Positions 56,475-64,000 of a stretch of 64,000 nt of DNA are shown one piece after another. The translations under genes and the position numbers were made by a program. The stretch is taken from NCBI RefSeq assembly GCF_026212465.1, contig NC_080059.1, positions 20,504,656-20,568,655 on the forward strand, in the 5' to 3' direction. The DNA comes from Amaranthus tricolor. Taxonomy: Eukaryota; Streptophyta; Magnoliopsida; Caryophyllales; Amaranthaceae. The first letter of the stretch is position 1; each line of letters begins with the position of its first letter. The notes under the pieces are model-generated. The model worked only from the letters and a program-made list of their open reading frames with translations. It did not search any database and had not been told where the DNA came from.

Positions 56475-59118
56475 AAACCTTTGTTAGTCCCTAGTAAATG
56501 AACTAGCAGGACAGCATGAAAGCGCGGGGCAAAAACAAAAATAAACTACGAAAGGCAATAAAACAAAAGACTCACTTTCGTAGGAATCATGGTCGCACTT
56601 AGCATGTGCGACAAGCCCTTTAAACCCCTAGGTCTCCCATAAAGGACGAGTAAGGTCTCGTGAGGGTTTTTACAAGGAAACCCACAAATCCAATACAAAC
56701 ATACATGGTGAGTGGAAATCAAAGCAACGCAAGCTGTGCACGAGCTATACTCTTCCCTAGCCATGGGTGTGCAAGTACAATGGTCTCAAAAGAGCACAAT
56801 ACCAAGAAGAATGACCAATTCCACGGACTCGAGATCACAAGGTAAGCTTCAACACAGGCTATGCCACCCACTACCTAGAGTGGTCACAAGTCTACGCTCC
56901 CCGAGTTATTCTCAAAAGATGTGAGAAATATGCAATGACGCTCATGTGTTTGATTATGGTTCGTGTTTCACTCATAATCATCCTACGAAAGATGAGTCGG
57001 GAATCAAACACCTAATAAGAGTAAATCATGGGGACTGTGTCATATCTAACTCCAGAACAGAACAAACTAATCAGACCAAGGCGAAGGGTTGTAACGTTGG
57101 CTAGGGTTAAGGTGGGATATATTAGGAAATGTGGCGCTAAGTAGAGGATAGCAAGTGACCCTAAACACAACAGCCATAAACATCTCATGACAAACCAATA
57201 AACACTATATCCAATGACTATATTTACCCAAAAACCTCATGTAAGCACAATGATGTCCATCATCAAAAAATTTTAAATTTCATCACAACATGTCTTTCCA
57301 TGCTCATCTCCCAAATGAAATAATAACCTCCTCATTCAAATGAATACATATGTGTAAATCTTGATGAAGAACAAGAGGAAGGTCTCCTCACTCATAGAAC
57401 ATGTATGAATAATCTCTATAATAAGTACGAGAGGATGAAGGGAGAAACAACATGAGCTGGATAAAACTGAATAGAGTCATACAAAACCAACAACCAATAT
57501 CATAACCAAAAGCCCACAAATCACTGTAACACACAACAACCCCACCATAACTAAGCTATCTTCTGGGTAAAAAGAGGGAACATTTGGCTCATGTGGAGGT
57601 TAAATAATGTGTCTACAAAAGAAAAGGAAAAGGCAAAAACTTGGCTTAACCTAAAGTCAAATTACGTTAAAGGTAGGCTATTTGGCTATGTAGCTTAATT
57701 CTAGCGAACGTGTTATCATCCTTGGTCTTAGGAAAAGTTGACTATGCTAGAGAAGAACCGCCACAATACTTAGATCCCCTTACTAGCACTCAAAATAAAT
57801 GGAACTCGCAAGGAGTCCAAAAGGGCTCAATCCTCACAGGCTAGTCGAAATGTGCCTCTAAAGGTAGTCATCCAAGCCACTAACTAAGCAAACCAAGATC
57901 CCCAAAGCTATGTGGAAGATAGTCAGACACTTGGTCCCAAAACAGGCACAGTGCTAGGAAAATATGAGTATGCATAAGACCATAGATGTACACACTAGGA
58001 GCTTGCATGCTAGTTTCACAACTCAACCATTTTATTGAAAACAAAACATGAATATGCAATATACACAGCATGTCATGAATGCAAGGTGAATATGCAAAAT
58101 ATATATAAAATAATATATGCAATGCACTAACTTAGAACTACATGAAACTGAATGCACAAACAAACGGGTAATAGTGACAATAATGTTAACCAACTCTCCC
58201 CCAAGCCTAAGCCTTTGCTAGTCTCTAGCAAAGAAGGAGAGAGAAGAAAAAGATGAATTGTCTAAAACCATGGTCAACAAGATTGTCACAATACCCAATA
58301 CAAACACATACTAGTCAATAATAAAGAAGGAAGATGGTTATACCTAGGCTAGGAAGGCTCTCACTCCTAGCACTACCATCACCACCATCAAAGTGGTCTA
58401 AGAACTCTCCGCTCCTCGAAAGAAGTGGAGGCAAGAAGCGCAAGGCTAGAGCGATGGCCTCCCCCAAGCTAGGGTGAAGCTATATTCTTCAATTTTGATG
58501 CATTGCTCTTTCGAGCCTCCTTTTTCCTCTTTCTCGCCCTCTCGGGACCGTTAGCATTAACCCTCTCAACATCATCAAATCAATCGCAAACAAACCTCAC
58601 GTCGAGGGTCAATGCCAATGGTCGTTTGGATTTGCAAATTCTAACAAACAACACTACAAACCAAACGTGAACACTGACTAGCAAAAATGCAATGCAATGA
58701 AAGAGAACAAAAATGAAACAAAAACTAATATTTACAGTTGGGTTGCCTCCCAACAAGCGCTTCTTTAAGGTCTTTAGCTAGACTTGACTTACTATATAGT
58801 GAGTTAAACTTCGGAGGAGTTTGTCAAACTCACTCCCCATAACAGCAGAAGTTGGGGAGTGGAAAAGGGAGAGAAGGAAGAAGAAAAGAAGAATCAGAAC
58901 AAAGATCGACTTTTCATAACGAGATAAAAAGTCGAAGGAAGAGCAAACAAAGGGAGGGGGGAGGGAAGCAAGCGGCAAGGCATCACAAGCATCAAGTTGA
59001 GCATGATGGAGGGCGATGGGAAGCATCTCACAATGACTAAGAGGTGTAGGGTGAGACTCATCAGAACGCACACTAAGGATATGCACTTGAGACTCCTAAA
59101 TCGAGGGCATATCTACCT
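56475..59118 (-). other. Athila-type element non-coding middle
   Basis: I see no pol or env domain. It contains the PPT-like copy (58194-58209), the Athila phrase at 58741-58758, and an open frame of 102 codons (59086-58778; PLSHCEMLPIALHHAQLDAC and a hydrophobic LILLFFFLLSLF) with no recognisable homology. That frame may be the decayed continuation of the upstream ORF. Confidence 0.6.
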
Positions 59119-59792
59119 CTAAGTCATTAGGTTCACTAGTTGATCATGCACATATGTGAGGGGTTCATCATGGTGAAATGCACAAGGCACCTCAACAAGA
59201 ACCTCACCGGTAGGTGGTGCTTCAACACAAGGAACTGAAGAGTCATGATGCAAGAATGTGGGGAATGTAAACTCCTCCCAATTGTACATATCATCATAAA
59301 ACTCATCCATAAGTTGATCATCAGGAGAAGGAGGCGAGTAAGCAACAGAGCAAGGGGAGTCTAGGTCGTGGTCTAACGCCATGGATAGAAGGTGGTCATG
59401 GGTCTTTAGTCTCTCCTTAAAAACCCTTATAAATTGGTTAACACTCCACATTCTCTCCAACTCATCCCCCATTGGTGTATCACCATATGTGTAATCGATA
59501 AAAGGGTATGCTAGTGGAACCTTAAGGGGAAGGAAACCGGGATATTCTTTCTTAAAGTCATCCTTGGCCAACCATCTAAAGAAATTTAGACATAGAATCG
59601 GGGTTTGGTCGAGGAGTGCGCTTGAGTAAACATCATCCACTAATTCCCTAGTCTCACTATTCAAACCCCATAAAGGTCAAGGCAAATTTGCCATTGTTCA
59701 AAATTATGCTCATGAGGGAGATAATCCCCATATCTAACAAAGAATCTCCAAAAAGATTCATGCTCGTATTGATGCAAGGGATAGAAAACCAT
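59119..59792 (-). pseudogene. Short gag-like ORF of the Athila-type element
   Basis: From Met 59792: MVFYPLHQYEHESFWRFFVR, then HEHNFEQWQICLDLYGV, where a one-base frame change meets TGA 59661-59663. It continues as LNSETRELVDDVYSSALLDQ with LNFFRWLAKDD. The spacing of FW..F..., the HNFEQWQ... LYG segment and SETRELVD...LLD.TP resembles the capsid region of Athila Gag, where a 'YNGL...TR..VD...GG.L' pattern is usual. The remainder (YPFIDYTYGDTPMGDELERM to the end at 59119) is acidic and unfamiliar. About 225 codons in all, where Athila Gag is several times longer. The Gag assignment is inference. Confidence 0.6.
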
Positions 59793-59868
59793 GAAGAAAA
59801 ACAAAAATTTCAAAAATAAAAGCTATTCAAAAAAGCACACCAAAACTAAAATCTAAATAAACGCCTTC

Positions 59869-59886
59869 TCCCCGGCAACGGCGCCA
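59869..59886 (-). other. Athila-type primer binding site (tRNA-Asp type)
   Basis: The minus strand reads TGGCGCCGTTGCCGGGGA, three bases inside the 5' LTR. This is the characteristic Athila/Tat primer site. Confidence 0.93.
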
Positions 59887-59889
59887 TTT

Positions 59890-61365
59890 TGATAACCGGC
59901 TTCTAGCACATCGTCAATACTAAAAGCCTTGGCTATGCAAACAATATTTATAATCATTCTGATACTACTACAAACGAGTGTAATAGTAAGCCGGGGGTCG
60001 AACCACAAGGACAAGGGATGCTAGACTAAAGACTTGGTGTGGGATGGTTATATGGAAGGTTGGTTGGTGGGTGAACTTAACTAATGACTAGAATAAAGAG
60101 CTAAACTAAACAATGAATGAAAAGAAGGGACTAGAATAGGTCCACCCTAACACGGTCTATTGGAAATAAAGATAAGATAGGTCAAGGGAGTTCGAACGAT
60201 AATCAATCAAGACACACTAGATATTACGAGGAAGTTGGTGACCCTATAAGCCACACAAACGACCTATAACTGCCCTATGTCTCTTTAGGAGTGGCAGGAA
60301 AAGATTCGAATTGAATATCTATCAACTACCATCATCAACCTCAACCCTAATCCTAAACATTGAAGACAAGACCAAACCTAGGGTTTCTCTAACCTAAAAT
60401 CCCTAAAGAAACTACTCTAACATACTAGAAACAAAAGCAATGAACAAAAAAAGCATCGAAAGCAAGAAAACAATAAAGAAAGCATTAAAGAAATTGAAAG
60501 ACAATAAAGCAATAAATCTACACTAGGAAAGCAATGAAAGCATAAATAAAAACAAGAAAGACATTTAAGCATAAAGAAAATGTAAACTTACATAAATGAA
60601 AAAGATGAAAGCATGAATGAAGAACTACAAATCTATACTAGGGCAAAAACTAGAGTAAACATTAAAGGGGTTGATGTTCTAAAATGAGGCACAAAGGCAC
60701 TCAAACTAGGCATCCCCTCTTTTACAGAAATGAGGGGTATTTATAAGCTAAGAAACAAAAGGGGTAAAATGCCCTAAAAGCCCTCGGAGTTTGGTTTGCG
60801 AAGAAAAGAAATCGCGCAGTCTGGGGCTTTCATTCAACCGAATTAGAGGTCTATTCGTCGAATGGGCACCCATTAGACCGAATGGGGCTCCATTCGGGGT
60901 TTCCAGCAAGTCCGAGCACGTTTCCTTAAAGTTTTAGGTCCATTCGCCCGAAGTTATAAGTCATTCTCCTGAATCCAACAACATTCAACCGAATCCAGCA
61001 ACATTCGACCGAAGCTGCTATCCATTCGCCCGAATGGGGTTGTGGCTCAGCCGAATGGGTTCTTCCCTTGGCATAATTGTATCTTTAAAGCTCTAGATGG
61101 CTAACGAGCTTTGCGAGGACCTTGCGGAAGACTTTGAATGCTTGGGAAAGCTTCGATACACGTTTCTAATCTTCGATCAAAGCATCTAAGTCTTGTACGC
61201 AACGTAAAATACCTTGAACTCTCCAAAAATACTTGAAATTACCTCAAAACACTATGGAGACAAGAACAAGGTAAAATCATGCGTAAAGTATGTAAAAACT
61301 ATTCTGAAACGCGAGACTCGACACTACAATGAAGAGATAAATGTGCTCTAAAAACGAGCATATCA
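59890..61365 (-). repeat. Athila-type 5' LTR (1476 bp)
   Basis: The plus strand starts TGATAACCGGC and ends CATATCA. It matches 55037-56461. It carries an extra partial repeat of the CATTCNNCCGAATCCAGCAA unit near 60970-61010. It is followed directly by TRIM-like sequence (AGCGTGACAAGAGG). Confidence 0.9.
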
Positions 61366-61542
61366 AGCGTGACAAGAGGTCACGGGTTCGAATCTCAACC
61401 ACCCTAATTTAAAGTGGAATAATTAGCGCCAAATATGAAGAGAGCCTGTGTTGCATCGTGTGAGGGGGCGTGTAGGAGTATATTATATATCCCAGGACTT
61501 TAACCATCAGCTTAAACTTTTGGTTGAGTTGGTTCCTTGAGA
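61366..61542 (+). mobile_element. TRIM-like element, copy 2 (5' truncated by the Athila-type element)
   Basis: It starts AGCGTGACAAGAGGTCACGG, equivalent to 54495 onward of copy 1, includes GTTCGAATCTC and ends with the terminal repeat TGTAGGAGTATATTATATAT to GGTTCCTTGAGA (61471-61542). The PBS and 5' repeat are missing. Confidence 0.55.
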
Positions 61543-63563
61543 TCTCACTCTCTTCCTCTCTTATCTCTTTCCTTCAACCATGACTTTTCTCCATTTTAAT
61601 CCATCTTCATCTTTTCATCCTCACTTTCTTCTTCTTTGATCTGGACTCCTCTAAACTTATTACCACTATTTTTGAACTCTTCCAACCAGTCAATTCAAAC
61701 ATTCCTAGCGATTTTGTATTTAGGGCTAAGAAATTGATTTTAATGGTGTAAAATATTGCATTCTTGATTTCAATCGTGGGTGGGTTATTGAGTTGTAATC
61801 CCTGTCATCTTCTAAATTATCCGGTTGTGAAAGTATTTTTGCAATTTTGAAGGCTAGTTCTGTATTGTTCGCCTACTAATGTTTCATCTTCAAGCTCTTT
61901 GAAATTTGTTCTTTCCTCCAACAGTCTCGGTTATGTATACATTTTCACAAATATGAAATTAGTTTTATATTCCACTCATCAGTCAATGTCTTGACACCAC
62001 CTTCTGTTGAACTAGTATTATGTAGGAGGGACACATATATAAATATTCATTACTCCTAAACACCCCATCCAATTCAAAGGAACAAGAAACAGTTACTTAA
62101 GTTGTTGACCGGAAATGGGTTGAGGTTGGAGGAAAAACAGGGGTTGAGTTTGGGGAAGAAGAATATGTTTTTTAAGGAATTTTTTTTATTATTAATATTA
62201 ATATTTTAATTATTTTTAATTATACAAATATAAAATCAAAAATCAAAAAGGTCAAATGTAAAAAAAAAAAACCCTTTAAATGCATATTATGTTAAAAGTT
62301 GAAATCTTCACAAGAAAGTTCTTAACCTTTAGAATCAAAATATTAATGATATATAAAAACCAATTCTTTATTAAGTATAATATGTGCATTTCAAATGATT
62401 GTATGTTGAAATTAAATCAACAAAATATAGGGTTGTACTACTTAATAAAAAAAATTTCAAAAATTCTAGATTAGCCTAGTTGAGGGTTTTCTTTTTCAGC
62501 CTCGTGACAAAGTTCTGATTCTCACAAGATTAATTTCCACTTCCCCTTGTCTTTAGGGCACTACATCAAAATGAATCTTTCGTCGCATTTTCTCTTTCCC
62601 CTAACTGGCCTATTGTCTCATTTTGCTTACGTCGAGTCATGGCAAAGTCCTTTTAAGCTAGGACTCGTAGCTTTCTACTTAGGCATTGTTGTACTTGATT
62701 CCTTCATTTGTTACGCGTTTTAGACCATTACTTCAAACTTTCATCTTTTTATGACTTCGTAAGACCTATAGAACTCTAATTTTTGCCTCAAAAGCACATA
62801 AAACATTCATTTAAACTAATCATACCACAAAAATATGAAAGTTGAGACTAACAATTACATAACTAGTCCTAAATTTCATGAGAAAAGTGAGTAAATTCAA
62901 TACTCATAAGTGTAAATAATGAACTTATTAATAATTATGAAAATTGAAGGGAGAGAGTAGACACTGAGATAATTGGTTTCCTTATTATGGGCTTATTTCA
63001 GATTGTTTTTTTACTGCATGTCCGTAAGTTCATAATCTTTTTACTTATAAGCAGTATAAATAACTCAAGTGTAGCCTTGGAATTCAGTTTTTAGTATCTT
63101 TCTTCTATAGAGTTTAACACAAACTATTTTGAAATGCTCTTGTTTACTATTATAAACAGAGAATAAGCTAAACAAATCAAAGATCATGAACTTGTTTTTT
63201 TACTTTCTCTTGAGTGACGTGATTTGAAAAGCTCACTTATAAGGGCACAATTTTATTTGTTTGTAAAATGAGAGCTAGATTAGAGCCTAAATATTAATTC
63301 TCAAACTCTAATATCACCAACATCAAAGGTATAAAGTATCTTGATGAACTTTTGTGGCTTTAATGAAAAATGACTATCTATGTAGGAAATAAAATGCAAA
63401 CAATTGACACATTTAAGGAGTTTCACCCAATGATGGTTACGTCCTTTGAGGTGTGTAGTATCTTGTTTACACTACAACCATAAAGTATAACAACTCTTAC
63501 AAAGAAGTATTACAATTAATAGTAAGAAATTCAAAAGGCTATATGTTTAGGTTTAGGGTTTTG
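61543..63563. other. AT-rich intergenic DNA
   Basis: No convincing gene. Small ORFs such as 62280-62474 are AT-rich chance frames. No tRNA-like or repeat termini were recognised. Confidence 0.5.
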
Positions 63564-64000
63564 TGTAACACACCTTAATTTCCCACCCTCTATACGGAAC
63601 CAAAACCGCAAGGGAATGAAGGAAATTCGGATGTTACACTAAAAGTAAAATATCGAATGAATAAAGAAAAGGAAGAAAATGGTTAAGTTGGATGATTTAA
63701 TTAAAGGAATTAGAAAACTCCCAAACAAAATTGTGCGGAAATTTCAGCAGCATCTGCCCTAAAGTTGAACGTACTAAAAGAAAACAACGATCAATAAACA
63801 TAATAAAGAAAAGGCATCATCGACCTTAAAACAAAATATCACGGCGGAATTGATCATCTCCTAATCCTCGATCAACATGCTAAGCATTAGGGGTGTTCAT
63901 AACCGGGTACCCGATTAGCCGGGTATTTATTTTAACGACCCGTGTCCCCACCCAATTTTTCCGGGTAACCGGATAAATCGGGTCAGGACACCGGATACCC
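63564..64000 (-). repeat. Possible partial gypsy LTR, running off the right edge
   Basis: TGTAACACACCTTAATTTCC begins a stretch with GTGCGGAAATTTCAGCAGCATC and TCCTCGATCAACATGCT, phrases common in chromovirus LTRs of several plants. There is no partner LTR in the window. Confidence rests on the TGTAACA start and general resemblance only. Confidence 0.4.
63884..64000 (+). mobile_element. Left end of a GGGTACCC-rich MITE
   Basis: It starts near TTAGGGGTGTTCATAACC and continues with repeated CCGGGTA, ACCCG and CCGGATA motifs. A TAGGGGTGTTCA-type end is frequent in hAT-like non-autonomous elements. It is truncated by the window, and the other end is not visible. Confidence 0.45.

Larger units (their letters stand above)
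55037..61365 (-). mobile_element. Athila-type non-autonomous LTR element (6.3 kb, no pol)
   Basis: On the minus strand: 5' LTR 61365-59890, PBS 59886-59869, gag-like ORF 59792-59119, non-coding middle, PPT 56474-56462, 3' LTR 56461-55037. The PBS is the tRNA-Asp type used by Athila/Tat. A conserved Athila phrase, GCTTGTTGGGAGGCAACC, occurs at about 58741-58758. RT, RNase H and integrase are wholly absent, so it would depend on a partner for copying. The flanks (AGATA left, AGCGT right) do not match. Confidence 0.82.

Noticed and set aside
58778..59086. 102-codon ORF with a hydrophobic stretch as a membrane protein of the Athila-type element
   Set aside because: No homology, a low-complexity Leu/Phe run and no conserved start; kept only as part of the non-coding middle.

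Overview
This is a repeat-dominated stretch of a flowering-plant nuclear genome. Almost every coding signal is a decayed LTR retrotransposon. The one convincing host gene is a SOB FIVE-LIKE (SOFL) gene at about 37.3-38.8 kb, which is plant-specific. Family content and a dispersed 'GAGACGGTCTCA'-type inverted-repeat element are compatible with a Caryophyllales species, but that placement is a weak inference.

1-12,670: a Ty3/gypsy chromovirus (probably Tekay/Del-like) on the minus strand in a head-to-tail tandem. The order is internal region A (entering at the left edge), LTR-A 2788-5465, internal region B 5466-10075, LTR-B 10076-12670. The two internal regions share one 7288-bp register from position 1 to the LTR border, and both carry the same in-frame TGA between protease and RT. 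12,671-15,919: AT-rich DNA holding a degenerate plant mobile domain (MAIN/MAIL, 'PP7 long form') pseudogene on the minus strand.

15,920-31,511: a decayed Ty1/copia element (479-bp LTRs at 17073-17551 and 31033-31511). A second copy of its own 3' internal end lies upstream of its left LTR, so it is a second shared-LTR tandem. Its gag-pol frame is interrupted by a complete 10.4-kb Maximus/SIRE copia (19002-29417, target-site duplication TTTGG) with gag, pol and an env-like third ORF, all carrying lesions. These include a YVDD-to-YVDH change and an in-frame RT deletion.

31,512-41,428: the least TE-dense stretch. It contains a three-exon SOFL gene, an (AT)n tract of 110 bp, a ten-copy 26-28 bp minisatellite and several MITE-like elements.

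41,429-54,216: a Tat-lineage (Retand-type) gypsy element on the minus strand, with RT, RNase H plus a second archaeal-type RNase H, and an integrase fragment. An antisense, intron-containing ORF on the plus strand (43052-46755) encodes a 'putative gypsy-type transposon' domain and coiled coils and has its own TATA box. The pol is cut by the 3' half of a second SIRE-like element (47884-50610). The right LTR is truncated and fused directly to gag.

54,217-64,000: TRIM-like fragments, then an Athila-type non-autonomous element (55037-61365, minus) with 1.4-kb LTRs, a tRNA-Asp-type PBS, a short gag-like ORF and no pol. A possible further gypsy LTR interrupted by a GGGTACCC-rich MITE runs off the right edge.

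The elements form layered insertions and recombination products and are not a cooperating gene set. Function is plausible only for the SOFL gene.
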